From the NCBI RefSeq assembly GCF_025263485.1, contig NZ_CP079863.1, positions 2,418,001 to 2,482,000 on the forward strand: a DNA stretch of 64,000 nt, in the 5' to 3' direction. Numbering within the stretch: the stretch's first letter is position 1; the number at the start of each line of letters is the position of its first letter. Shown in pieces: positions 52,043 to 62,515 of the stretch. Below the pieces are notes generated by a model. It saw only the letters and a program-made list of their open reading frames with translations, was not told the DNA's origin and ran no database searches. Source of the stretch: Mycobacterium sp. SMC-2 (GTDB lineage Bacteria; Actinomycetota; Actinomycetes; Mycobacteriales; Mycobacteriaceae). The position numbers and the translations under genes were made by a program.

Positions 52043-53952
52043 CGTCCTGCCACGAGGAAGGCGCCGCGGTCGCCGTCGCCGGTGGCGTGGCGCGTGTCGC
52101 CCTGGTCGGCAGCCCCAACGCGGGCAAGACCTCGGTGTTCAACCAGCTCACCGGGCTTCGCGCCAAGACCGGCAACTATCCCGGCGTCACGGTCGGCCGC
52201 AGGGTCGGCATCACGAAAATAGACGGCGTCGAGATCGCCGTGGAGGACCTGCCCGGCACCTACAGCCTGGAGCCCATCAGCCCGGACGAACAGGTGGTGG
52301 CCGATCTGCTGGCCGGCAACGTCGCCGGCGCCGGCCGGCCTGACGCGATTGTCCTGGTGGCCGACGCCACCACGCTGCACCGCTCGATCACGCTGGTGGC
52401 CCAGGTGCTGCGGCTCGACGTCCCGTGCCTGTTGGCGCTGACCATGACCGACGAGTTGACCCCGCGCGGTGGCGGCATCGACCTCGACGCCCTGTCGACG
52501 GCGCTGGGCATCCCGGTGCTCCCGGTTGTTGCGCACCGCGGCGCGGGCATCGACGCCCTGCGTGGCCGACTGGCGTCCTTCGACCGGTGGCAGCGGCCCC
52601 CTATCCCGCCGCCGGGTGACAACGACGCCGCCGAGGCCTGGGGCAAATCGGTACTGAGTGCGGCCAAATACGCTGCGCCACAACCGGATCAGCGCACCCG
52701 CGGTATCGACGCGATTGTGCTGCACCCGCTGTGGGGCACCGTCATCTTCTTCGCGGTGATGTTCTGCTTCTTCCAGGTCGTTTTCACCGTCGCCGCGCCG
52801 CTGCAGGACCGCGTGAGCCAAGGGCTCGGCTGGCTCGGCGCCCTGGTCAGCGACCACGTCGGCAACTACGTCGTGCGCGGCCTGCTCGGGCAGGGACTCA
52901 TCGGTGGCGTGGGGACGGTGCTTCAGTTCATCCCGCAGATCGTGCTGTTGTTCCTGCTGATCGCGCTGCTGGAGAACGTCGGCTACATGGCGCGCGCCGC
53001 GTTCTTGATGGACCGGGTGATGGCCGCGACCGGATTGGAGGGTCGCGCCTTCGTCGCGATGCTTTCGTCGTTCGCGTGCGCGATCCCCGGGATCATGGCC
53101 ACCCGGACCCTGCCGTCGTCGCGCGACCGGATCGCCACCATCATCACCGCGCCGTTGATGACCTGCTCCGCCCGGCTTCCCGTCTTCACCCTGCTGGTGG
53201 GTCTGCTGGTTTCGCCGCAGACGCAGTGGGGCGGCCTGAGCGCGCAGGGTATCGCGATGTTCCTGCTGTATCTGTTCGGCGGCACCTCCGCGCTGATCGC
53301 CGCGTCGCTGTTCAAGTCGACCATCCTGCGCAGCGACCTGCTCCCGTTCACGATGGAGCTTCCCCCGTATCGCTTCCCGTCGCCCAAGAACGTGCTCATC
53401 ACGATGTGGGATTCGGCCAAAGTGTTCTTGCGCAAGGCCGGAACCATCATCCTGGGCACGTCGGTGGTGCTGTGGGTGCTGCTGAATTTGCCTGCGCGCC
53501 AAGCCGAAACCGCGCACATGTCGCCGACGGAGACCACCGCCTACGTGATGGACCACAGCTACGCCGCCGACGTCGGGAAGGCGATCGGGCCGGTGTTCGA
53601 GCCGCTCGGCTTTGATTGGCACATCAACGTCGCCCTGCTCGGTTCCTTCTCCGCGCGCGAGGTATTCGTGTCCACCCTGGGCCAGGTGTCGGCGGCGACG
53701 AACCCCGAGGATCCGCACGAGGCTCTGGTCACCATGGCCGACGACAACGGCCACAAGGTGTTCACCGCGTCGACCGTCATCGCCCTGATGGTGTACTTCG
53801 TCTTCGCGTTGCAATGCATGTCCACCGTCGCGGTGATGCGCCGCGAAACCAACTCGTGGCGGTGGCCCGCCTTCGCGTGGTGCTACATGTTCGTCCTGGC
53901 ATGGACGATGGCGTTCGCGGCCCGGTCGATCGCGATCGGCGTGGGCGCATGA
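52039..53952 (+). CDS. feoB: Ferrous iron transporter FeoB
   Basis: A 637-residue GTPase-permease. The N-terminal G domain has G1 GSPNAGKTS at about residues 24-32 and G3 DLPGTYSL. The expected G4 NxxD reads TMTD in LLALTMTDEL, with Thr in place of Asn. The membrane domain follows, with two similar gate-like halves, including LSSFACAIPGIMATRT and the later GSFSAREVFVSTLG. It is shorter than E. coli FeoB (773). It imports Fe(II). It overlaps both feoA and the NifU-like gene, so the three form one coupled operon. Confidence 0.92.
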   Translation: MTSCHEEGAAVAVAGGVARVALVGSPNAGKTSVFNQLTGLRAKTGNYPGVTVGRRVGITKIDGVEIAVEDLPGTYSLEPISPDEQVVADLLAGNVAGAGRPDAIVLVADATTLHRSITLVAQVLRLDVPCLLALTMTDELTPRGGGIDLDALSTALGIPVLPVVAHRGAGIDALRGRLASFDRWQRPPIPPPGDNDAAEAWGKSVLSAAKYAAPQPDQRTRGIDAIVLHPLWGTVIFFAVMFCFFQVVFTVAAPLQDRVSQGLGWLGALVSDHVGNYVVRGLLGQGLIGGVGTVLQFIPQIVLLFLLIALLENVGYMARAAFLMDRVMAATGLEGRAFVAMLSSFACAIPGIMATRTLPSSRDRIATIITAPLMTCSARLPVFTLLVGLLVSPQTQWGGLSAQGIAMFLLYLFGGTSALIAASLFKSTILRSDLLPFTMELPPYRFPSPKNVLITMWDSAKVFLRKAGTIILGTSVVLWVLLNLPARQAETAHMSPTETTAYVMDHSYAADVGKAIGPVFEPLGFDWHINVALLGSFSAREVFVSTLGQVSAATNPEDPHEALVTMADDNGHKVFTASTVIALMVYFVFALQCMSTVAVMRRETNSWRWPAFAWCYMFVLAWTMAFAARSIAIGVGA

Positions 53953-54512
53953 TCCCCATCCACGCGACGGCCACGGCGAATCCGGCGCAGCTGCGCTGGG
54001 TGGTCCCGCCCGATCGGCTGCCGGCGCGTGGCGCCGTCCGGCGCGCCCCGGGCAGGCTCGGCGCCCTGCTGGACAGCGGGACGATCGCCGAGATTCTGGT
54101 GGGCGCTTGCGACATCCTGATCACGATCGGGGCGGGCGGCAGCTGGCGTGAGGCGGGCGACGACGTTCGCGAGGCGCTCGGCGAGGCGCTGCTGGACCCG
54201 CGGGGCTGGACGGTCGACGAATCATCGGCCCCGGATCTGGAAAGCGTCGCCGCGGAATTGCTTGCGGGACCCGTGGGTGCGCTTGCCGCGTCGCACGGCG
54301 GGTCGATCGAGCTGGTCTCGGTGGCCGGCCACACCGTGACCGTGCGGATGGTCGGCGCCTGCGACGGATGCCCGGCAGCGTCGTCCACGCTGCGGGACGT
54401 ATTCGAGCGCGAGTTGCGACGGCGATTCGATGGTCGAGTCGTGGTGTCCTGCGAAAACAACACGCCGGCAATCTCTTTGGGGAAAAAGCTGTTGTCGCTT
54501 ATCGTCCGCTGA
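53949..54512 (+). CDS. NifU-C-terminal-domain protein in the feo operon
   Basis: A 187-residue protein whose C-terminal half (about 100-187) is a NifU-type iron-sulfur scaffold domain. The key motif is GACDGCPAASSTL with cysteines at 138 and 141. The N-terminal half (about 1-95) lacks an obvious known fold but has the stretch LLDSGTIAEILVGACDILITIG, reminiscent of the small NifU/Nfu N-domain. The ATG overlaps the feoB stop. Placement after feoAB suggests it helps use newly imported Fe(II) for Fe-S assembly, or senses it. That function is inferred. Confidence 0.75.
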   Translation: MIPIHATATANPAQLRWVVPPDRLPARGAVRRAPGRLGALLDSGTIAEILVGACDILITIGAGGSWREAGDDVREALGEALLDPRGWTVDESSAPDLESVAAELLAGPVGALAASHGGSIELVSVAGHTVTVRMVGACDGCPAASSTLRDVFERELRRRFDGRVVVSCENNTPAISLGKKLLSLIVR

Positions 54513-54519
54513 GCCGGTC

Positions 54520-54601
54520 ATCGAGTGTGCGTTCGGGGCGTTGAGTGTGCGCCCAGGGCGGCGACACGCCGGTCGTGGGCGCCCGGGACGCACACTCGAC
54601 G
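54520..54601. repeat. GAGTGTG-type palindromic intergenic repeat, copy 2
   Basis: The left end is doubled: TCGAGTGTGCG at 54520-54531 and CGTTGAGTGTGCGCCC from 54539. The right end is CGCACACTCGACG, finishing at 54601. The centre contains GGCGACACGCCGG as in copy 1. It fills most of the gap between the NifU-like gene and the OsmC-like gene, so the feo operon is bracketed by copies 1 and 2. Confidence 0.75.
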
Positions 54602-54638
54602 GGGCACGGCGCACGCACCGCCCGGTAAAAAGTAGGGC

Positions 54639-55052
54639 ATGACCGAACTTTGGGTGGAGCGCACGGGATCGCGCCGTTACACCGGACATAGCTCGCGCGG
54701 TGCGCAGGTGCTGGTCGGCTCCGACGACGTCGATGGCGTGTTCACCCCCGGCGAGCTGCTGAAGATCGCGCTCGCCGCGTGCAGCGGCATGTCCAGCGAC
54801 CAGCCGCTCGCCCGCCGGCTCGGCGAGGACTACCAGGCGGTGATCAGGGTGTCCGGGGACGCCGATCGCGAACACGAGGTCTATCCGCTCCTGGAAGAGA
54901 CGCTCGAGCTCGACCTGTCCGGGTTGTCCAACGAGGACAAGGAGCGGCTGCTGGTGGTGGTCGAGCGGGCGATCGACCTGGCCTGCACGGTCGGGCGCAC
55001 GCTGAAAGCGGGCACCAAAGTCAACTTCAAGGTCGTCGATGTCGGATCCTGA
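54639..55052 (+). CDS. OsmC-like protein (Rv2923c type)
   Basis: A 137-residue OsmC/Ohr-fold protein, the same length I recall for Rv2923c. The first catalytic Cys is in LAACSGMSSDQP and the second in DLACTVGRTL, the usual pair for thiol peroxidase activity toward organic hydroperoxides. The N-terminal ELWVERTGSRRYTGHSSRGAQ is typical. The ATG at 54639 lies after the palindromic repeat. It overlaps acyP by 14 bases. A role in peroxide defence is inferred from the family. Confidence 0.88.
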   Translation: MTELWVERTGSRRYTGHSSRGAQVLVGSDDVDGVFTPGELLKIALAACSGMSSDQPLARRLGEDYQAVIRVSGDADREHEVYPLLEETLELDLSGLSNEDKERLLVVVERAIDLACTVGRTLKAGTKVNFKVVDVGS

Positions 55053-55332
55053 CGTTCGGCTCACGGCCTGGGTGCACGGGCGGGTGCAGGGTGTCGGCTT
55101 CCGATGGTGGACGCGCAGCCGGGCGCTCGAGCTGGGCCTCACCGGTTACGCGGCCAACCAGGCCGACGGCCGCGTCCTGGTGGTCGCCCAGGGGCGGCGC
55201 GAGGCCGGCGAGAAGCTGCTGGCGCTGCTGGAAGGCGGCGAGGCGTGGCCGTCCAGGCCGGGCCGCGTCGACAAGGTCGTCGCCGACTGGTCGCAGCCGC
55301 GGGAGCGGTTCGAGGGCTTCGTCGAGCGCTGA
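55039..55332 (+). CDS. acyP: Acylphosphatase
   Basis: A 97-residue acylphosphatase (Rv2922A about 93). The phosphate-binding loop with catalytic Arg is in VQGVGFRWW and the catalytic Asn in GYAANQADGRV. It hydrolyses acyl phosphates such as acetyl phosphate. The ATG lies inside the end of the OsmC-like gene, so the two are cotranscribed. smc follows after 170 bases. Confidence 0.93.
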   Translation: MSDPDVRLTAWVHGRVQGVGFRWWTRSRALELGLTGYAANQADGRVLVVAQGRREAGEKLLALLEGGEAWPSRPGRVDKVVADWSQPRERFEGFVER

Positions 55333-55383
55333 CGGATAGCGACGGCGCTGTCACGTTCAGCACGCGGCATTGACCCCGTTGCG

Positions 55384-55406
55384 GTGACTGGTGTGACCAC
55401 TGTGAC
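55384..55406 (+). repeat. Three GTGAC direct repeats at exact 9-base spacing
   Basis: GTGAC occurs at 55384, 55393 and 55402, about 100 bases before smc. The regular period could present one face of the helix roughly every turn to a regulator, but no known mycobacterial regulator is matched. It may be chance in a G/T-rich stretch. Confidence 0.4.
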
Positions 55407-55488
55407 CGGTGCGGCCAGCTGTGAATGCCGGCCACATTTCCCGTCTCCCGACACCCCGCGGTGCGGGCGAGCCGGGCGATTTGAGCGG

Positions 55489-55494
55489 TAGTCT
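55489..55494 (+). promoter_or_regulatory. Candidate -10 box for leaderless smc
   Basis: TAGTCT fits TANNNT and ends eight bases before the smc GTG, which has no Shine-Dalgarno sequence. This is compatible with transcription starting at the GTG itself. Confidence 0.4.
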
Positions 55495-55502
55495 GGCTGG
55501 CC

Positions 55503-58500
55503 GTGTACCTCAAGAGTCTGACGCTCAAGGGCTTCAAGTCCTTCGCATCGCCGACGACTCTGCGTTTCGAGCCGGGCATCACCGCCGTCGTCGGGCCCAA
55601 CGGCTCGGGCAAATCGAACGTCGTCGACGCCCTGGCCTGGGTCATGGGGGAGCAGGGAGCGAAGACCCTGCGCGGCGGCAAGATGGAAGACGTCATCTTC
55701 GCCGGCACCTCGTCGCGGGCCCCGCTGGGCCGCGCCGAAGTCACCGTCACCATCGACAACTCCGACAACGCGCTGCCGATCGAGTACTCGGAGGTGTCGA
55801 TCACCCGCCGGATGTTCCGTGACGGCGCCAGCGAATACGAAATCAACGGCGCCAGTTGCCGTTTGATGGACGTGCAAGAACTGCTGAGCGACTCCGGGAT
55901 CGGCCGGGAGATGCACGTCATAGTGGGGCAGGGCAAGCTCGACGAGATCCTGCAATCGCGACCCGAGGACCGTCGCGCCTTCATCGAAGAGGCCGCCGGC
56001 GTGCTCAAGCACCGCAAGCGCAAGGAAAAGGCCCTCCGCAAACTCGACGCGATGTCGGCCAACCTGGCCCGTCTCACCGACCTGACCACCGAGCTGCGCC
56101 GCCAGCTCAAGCCGCTGGGCCGCCAGGCCGAGGTGGCCCGCCGCGCCCAGACCATCCAGGCCGACCTGCGCGACGCCCGGTTGCGGCTGGCCGCCGACGA
56201 CCTGGTCAACCGGCAGACCGAGCGCGACGCCATCTTCGAGGCCGAGGCCGCGATCCGCCGCGAGCACGACGAGGCCGCCGCCCGCCTGGCCGTGGCATCC
56301 GAGGAGCTCACCGCGCACGAGGCGGCGGTCGCCGAGCTCTCAACCCGGGCCGAATCGGTCCAGCACACCTGGTTCGGGTTGTCCGCGCTGGCCGAACGGG
56401 TCGCCGCGACGGTCCGCATCGCCAGCGAACGGGCGCACCATCTCGACGTGGAACCGGCCCCGCCCAGCGACACCGATCCCGATGCGTTGGAAGCCGAGGC
56501 CGAGCGGGTGACCGTCGCCGAGCAGCGACTGCTGGCCGAATTGGCCGAGGCGCGCACGCGGCTCGACGCTGCCCGCGCCGAGCTGGGTGAGCGCGAGCGC
56601 GAGGCCGCCGAGGCCGATCGGGCCCACCTGGCGGCGGTGCGGGCGGAGGCGGACCGGCGCGAGGGCCTGGCCCGGTTGGCCGGTCAGGTCGAGACCATGC
56701 GGGCGCGCGTCGAATCGATCGACGACAGCGTCGCGCGGCTGTCCGAACGCATCGAACAGGCCGCCGCGCGCGCGCAACAGTCCAAGGCGGAGTTCGAGAC
56801 CGTGCAGGCACGCGTCGGCGAACTCGACCAGGGCGAGGTGGGCCTCGACGAGCACCACGAGCGGACGGTGGCTGCATTGCGGCTGGCCGACGAACGCGTC
56901 GCCGAACTGCAGTCCGCCGAGCGCGACGCCGAACGCCGGGTGGCCTCGCTGCGGGCCCGCATCGACGCGCTTTCGGTCGGGCTGGAGCGCAAGGACGGCG
57001 CGGCCTGGCTCACCGAAAACCATTCTGGGGCAGGCCTTTTCGGGACTATCGCCAAACTAGTCAAGGTTCGCTCCGGCTACGAGGCGGCGCTGGCCGCGGT
57101 GCTGGGGCCGGCGGCCGACGCGCTGGCCGCCGAGAACTTCGGCGCGGCCCGGTCCGCGGTCGCCGCGCTCAAGCAGGCCGACGGCGGGCGCGCGGCCCTG
57201 GTGCTCGGCGACTGGCCCGCCGGCCATCCCGCGTCGCGCGACGCGCTGCCCGGCACCGCCCTATGGGCGCTGGACCTGATCGATGCGCCCGCGCGGCTGC
57301 GCGGCGCAATCACGGCGATGCTGTCGGGTGTCGCGGTGGTCGACGACCTGGATCAGGCGCTCGAGCTGGTGGCGGCGCGCCCGCAGCTGCGCGCGGTCAC
57401 CCTCGACGGTGACCTGGTGGGCGCCGGCTGGGTGAGCGGGGGCTCCGACCGCAAGCTGTCCACCCTCGAGGTGACATCGGAAATCGACAAGGCAAACAGC
57501 GAGCTCGCCGTCGCGGAATCGCAGGTCGCGCAGCTGACCGCGGCGCTGTCCGGCGCGCTGACCGAGCAGGGGGCCCGCCAGGACTCCGCCGAGCAGGCGC
57601 TGGCCGCGCTCAACGAGTCCGACACCGCGATCTCGGCGATGTACGAGCAGCTGGGCCGGCTCGGCCAGGAAGCCCGCACCACCGAGGAGGAGTGGAGCAG
57701 GTTGCTGCGGCAGCGCGAGGAGCTCGAAGCGGGCCGGGCGCAGACGGTCGAGGAAGTCACGGAATTGGAGAACCGGCTGCGCAACGCCCAGGAGACGCAG
57801 CACGTGCAGGCGGAAGAGCCCAGCCACGCCGAGGTCCGCCAGCGGATCGCCGCCGCCGCCGAGGGCGCCCGCAGCGCCGAGGTGGAGGCCCGGCTGGCGG
57901 TGCGGACCGCCGAGGAGCGGGCCAACGCGGTGCGCGGGCGAGCGGATTCCCTGCGCCGCGCCGCGGCCGCGGAACGCGAGGCGCGGCTGCGGGCCCAGCA
58001 GGCGCGCGAGGCGCGGCTGCGCGCGGCCGCCGTCGCCGCGGCGGTGGCCGACGCCGGGCGGCTGCTGGCGCAGCGGCTGGACCGGGTGGTCGAAGCGGCC
58101 TCGAAGATCCGCGACGCGCTGGCGGCCGAACGTCAGGACCGTGCGGCGGCGATGGCGGCGGTGCGCGACGAGGTGAACGCGTTGAGCGCCCGGGTGGCCA
58201 CCCTGACCGACTCGCTGCACCGGGACGAGGTGGCCAACGCGCAGGCGGCGATGCGGATCGAGCAGCTCGAGCAGATGGTGCTGGAGCAGTTCGGCATGGC
58301 GCCGCCCGACCTGATCGCCGAATACGGGCCGGACGTGGCGCTACCGCCCACCGAGCTCGAGATGGCCGAGTTCGAGCAGGCCCGCGAACGCGGGGAGCAA
58401 GTGGTCGCGCCCGCCCCGATGCCCTACGACCGGGCCACCCAGGAGCGCCGGGCCAAACGCGCCGAGCGTGAGCTGGCCGAGCTCGGCCGGGTCAACCCGC

Positions 58501-59105
58501 TGGCGCTGGAGGAGTTCGCCGCGCTGGAGGAGCGCTACAACTTCCTGTCCACCCAGCTCGAGGACGTCAAGGCGGCCCGCAAGGACCTGCTCGACGTGGT
58601 CGCGGACGTCGACGCCCGCATCCTGCAGGTGTTCAGCGACGCCTTCGTCGATGTGGAACGCGAATTCCGTGAGGTCTTCGCCGTGCTGTTCCCCGGCGGC
58701 GAGGGCCGGCTGCGGCTGACCGATCCGAACGACATGCTCACCACCGGCATCGAGGTGGAGGCGCGCCCGCCCGGCAAGAAGATCACCCGGCTGTCGTTGC
58801 TGTCCGGCGGCGAGAAGGCGCTGACCGCGGTGGCGATGTTGGTGGCCATCTTCCGCGCCCGCCCGTCGCCGTTCTACATCATGGACGAGGTGGAGGCCGC
58901 GCTCGACGACACCAACCTGCGCCGCCTGATCAGCCTGTTCGAGCTGCTGCGCGCGCGATCGCAGCTGATCATCATCACGCACCAGAAGCCGACCATGGAG
59001 GTCGCCGACGCGCTGTACGGCGTGACCATGCAGGGCGACGGCATCACCGCGGTGATCTCACAGCGGATGCGCGGGCAGCAGGTGGAGCAGCTGGTGTCGA
59101 GCTGA
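55503..59105 (+). CDS. smc: Chromosome partition protein SMC
   Basis: A 1200-residue SMC ATPase. Walker A is [16 protein letters not shown] near the N-terminus. Two long coiled-coil arms (about 170-500 and 660-1000) flank a hinge at about 510-650 ([20 protein letters not shown]). The C-terminal head has signature [11 protein letters not shown] and Walker [14 protein letters not shown]. With ScpA and ScpB it condenses and segregates chromosomes. The initiator is GTG. It is followed by a palindromic repeat and ftsY, the same order as in M. tuberculosis. Confidence 0.96.
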   Translation: MYLKSLTLKGFKSFASPTTLRFEPGITAVVGPNGSGKSNVVDALAWVMGEQGAKTLRGGKMEDVIFAGTSSRAPLGRAEVTVTIDNSDNALPIEYSEVSITRRMFRDGASEYEINGASCRLMDVQELLSDSGIGREMHVIVGQGKLDEILQSRPEDRRAFIEEAAGVLKHRKRKEKALRKLDAMSANLARLTDLTTELRRQLKPLGRQAEVARRAQTIQADLRDARLRLAADDLVNRQTERDAIFEAEAAIRREHDEAAARLAVASEELTAHEAAVAELSTRAESVQHTWFGLSALAERVAATVRIASERAHHLDVEPAPPSDTDPDALEAEAERVTVAEQRLLAELAEARTRLDAARAELGEREREAAEADRAHLAAVRAEADRREGLARLAGQVETMRARVESIDDSVARLSERIEQAAARAQQSKAEFETVQARVGELDQGEVGLDEHHERTVAALRLADERVAELQSAERDAERRVASLRARIDALSVGLERKDGAAWLTENHSGAGLFGTIAKLVKVRSGYEAALAAVLGPAADALAAENFGAARSAVAALKQADGGRAALVLGDWPAGHPASRDALPGTALWALDLIDAPARLRGAITAMLSGVAVVDDLDQALELVAARPQLRAVTLDGDLVGAGWVSGGSDRKLSTLEVTSEIDKANSELAVAESQVAQLTAALSGALTEQGARQDSAEQALAALNESDTAISAMYEQLGRLGQEARTTEEEWSRLLRQREELEAGRAQTVEEVTELENRLRNAQETQHVQAEEPSHAEVRQRIAAAAEGARSAEVEARLAVRTAEERANAVRGRADSLRRAAAAEREARLRAQQAREARLRAAAVAAAVADAGRLLAQRLDRVVEAASKIRDALAAERQDRAAAMAAVRDEVNALSARVATLTDSLHRDEVANAQAAMRIEQLEQMVLEQFGMAPPDLIAEYGPDVALPPTELEMAEFEQARERGEQVVAPAPMPYDRATQERRAKRAERELAELGRVNPLALEEFAALEERYNFLSTQLEDVKAARKDLLDVVADVDARILQVFSDAFVDVEREFREVFAVLFPGGEGRLRLTDPNDMLTTGIEVEARPPGKKITRLSLLSGGEKALTAVAMLVAIFRARPSPFYIMDEVEAALDDTNLRRLISLFELLRARSQLIIITHQKPTMEVADALYGVTMQGDGITAVISQRMRGQQVEQLVSS

Positions 59106-59136
59106 CGTAGGCATCCGCGGACGCTGCGGGATGGGG

Positions 59137-59237
59137 CGTCGAGTGTGGACGGACGGCGTCGGCCGTGCAGCGAGGGCGGGGTTTCGGCGATTTCTCCGCC
59201 GGGGACGCACACCCGGCGCCCAGAACGCACACTCGTG
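59137..59237. repeat. GAGTGTG-type palindromic intergenic repeat, copy 3 (diverged)
   Basis: The left end CGTCGAGTGTG (59137-59147) matches copy 1. The right end AACGCACACTCG finishes at about 59235, and an extra GACGCACAC lies at about 59204-59212. The centre differs from copies 1 and 2 and is longer. It lies between smc and ftsY, a place with no other feature. Confidence 0.65.
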
Positions 59238-59288
59238 CCCGATGCCCCCTGAGCGCCCGCGGCGATCGTCGCTTGAAACAATGTCAGC

Positions 59289-60557
59289 GTGTCGCAAGGT
59301 CTTTGGATCGCCATCGCGGTCGTCGCTGTCCTCGTTGTCATCGCGGCGCTGGTCCTGGGCCTGGCGCGGTACCGCCGCCGGCGGATCAGCTTCACGGCCA
59401 AGCCGGAGCCCGGCGCCATAGACCGGTCGGGCGGCTACACCGCGTCGTCCGGCATCACCTTCAGCCAGACCGCGCCGGCCGATCGGCTCGACACCACGGG
59501 GCTGCCCGGGGTGGGCGACGACGCCACCATTCCCCGCGACGCCCCGCGTCGCACGATCTCGGAGGTCGAGCTCCCCGAACCGGAGACCATCGCGCCGCCT
59601 CCGGTAGCCCCGCCGGCACCCGAGATCGAGGCCATCGCCCCGCCCGAGGGCCGGCTGGAGCGGCTCCGCGGCCGGCTGGCCAAGTCGCAGAACGCGCTGG
59701 GACGCAGCTTGCTGGGCCTGATCGGCGGCGGCGATCTCGACGAAGACGCCTGGCAGGACGTCGAGGACACCCTGCTGGTGGCCGACCTCGGGCCGGTGGT
59801 CACCGAGTCGGTGATGTCGCAGCTGCGCGCCCGGCTGGCCGGCAGCGCCGTGCGCACCGAGGCCGACGCGAAGGCCGTGCTGCGCGACGTGCTGATCCGC
59901 GAGCTGCACCCCGACATGGACCGCTCGATCCGCGCCCTGCCGCACGCCGACCACCCGTCGGTGCTGCTGGTCGTCGGCGTGAACGGCACCGGAAAGACCA
60001 CCACCGTCGGCAAGTTGGCGCGGGTGCTGGTGGCCGACGGGCGTCGCGTGGTGTTGGGCGCCGCCGACACCTTCCGGGCCGCCGCGGCCGATCAGCTGCA
60101 GACCTGGGCGTCCCGGGTGGGCGCGGAGGTGGTGCGCGGCGCCGAGGGCGCCGACCCGGCGTCGGTGGCTTTCGACGCCGTGGACAAGGGCATCGCCACG
60201 GGTGCGGACGTGGTGCTGATCGACACCGCCGGCCGGCTGCACACCAAGGTCGGCCTGATGGACGAGCTCGGCAAGGTTAAACGCGTCGTAACCCGACGCG
60301 CCCCGGTCGACGAGGTGCTGCTGGTCCTCGACGCCACCATCGGGCAGAACGGGCTGGCCCAGGCGCGGGTGTTCGCCGAGGTGGTCGAGATCACCGGCGC
60401 GGTGCTGACCAAACTTGACGGTACGGCCAAGGGCGGCATCGTATTCCGCGTCCAGCAGGAGCTCGGGGTGCCCGTGAAGCTGGTCGGCCTCGGCGAGGGT
60501 CCCGACGATCTGGCGCCGTTCGAACCGGGCGCGTTCGTCGACGCCCTGCTCGGCTGA
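59289..60557 (+). CDS. ftsY: Signal recognition particle receptor FtsY
   Basis: A 422-residue SRP receptor (the same length as M. tuberculosis FtsY). The N-terminal transmembrane helix (about residues 5-27) is followed by basic RYRRRR and an acidic/proline-rich linker. The NG domain has P-loop GVNGTGKTTTVGKL, DTAGRLHTK and TKLDGTAKGG. It docks ribosome-SRP complexes at the membrane. The start is GTG. A short dyad GCGGGA-CGTTAA-TCCCGC (60574-60591) follows the stop and could end transcription, though no T-run follows it. Confidence 0.96.
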   Translation: MSQGLWIAIAVVAVLVVIAALVLGLARYRRRRISFTAKPEPGAIDRSGGYTASSGITFSQTAPADRLDTTGLPGVGDDATIPRDAPRRTISEVELPEPETIAPPPVAPPAPEIEAIAPPEGRLERLRGRLAKSQNALGRSLLGLIGGGDLDEDAWQDVEDTLLVADLGPVVTESVMSQLRARLAGSAVRTEADAKAVLRDVLIRELHPDMDRSIRALPHADHPSVLLVVGVNGTGKTTTVGKLARVLVADGRRVVLGAADTFRAAAADQLQTWASRVGAEVVRGAEGADPASVAFDAVDKGIATGADVVLIDTAGRLHTKVGLMDELGKVKRVVTRRAPVDEVLLVLDATIGQNGLAQARVFAEVVEITGAVLTKLDGTAKGGIVFRVQQELGVPVKLVGLGEGPDDLAPFEPGAFVDALLG

Positions 60558-60581
60558 ACCCCTTACACGGGGAGCGGGACG

Positions 60582-60619
60582 TTAATCCCGCCGAAACATG
60601 CTGGCTCCACTGCGGAAAC
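60582..60619 (+). promoter_or_regulatory. GlnR-like box upstream of amt
   Basis: The array TTAAT-n6-GAAAC-n6-GCTCC-n6-GAAAC runs 60582-60619 with exact six-base spacers. This is the geometry of the actinobacterial GlnR site, gTnAC-n6-GaAAC repeated twice. Both GaAAC elements are perfect; the gTnAC elements are degenerate. It lies about 80 bases before amt, suiting nitrogen-starvation activation of amt-glnB-glnD. Confidence 0.5.
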
Positions 60620-60695
60620 AACCATTGCGCAAGGTTCTGGATCAGGTCACAGGCGTTGCCTGACGGCCATTCATGTCCTGACCGGAGGTGAGCGA

Positions 60696-62470
<1,775 letters not shown>

Positions 62471-62515
62471 CCGTAGTCGCACATCGCTGAACCGGGCCGG
62501 ACGGGCCGGGAGGGT

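Noticed and set aside
60574..60591. Rho-independent terminator after ftsY
   Set aside because: The stem is only six base pairs with an A/T loop and no T-run; it also partly overlaps the GlnR-like array, so it is mentioned but not called.
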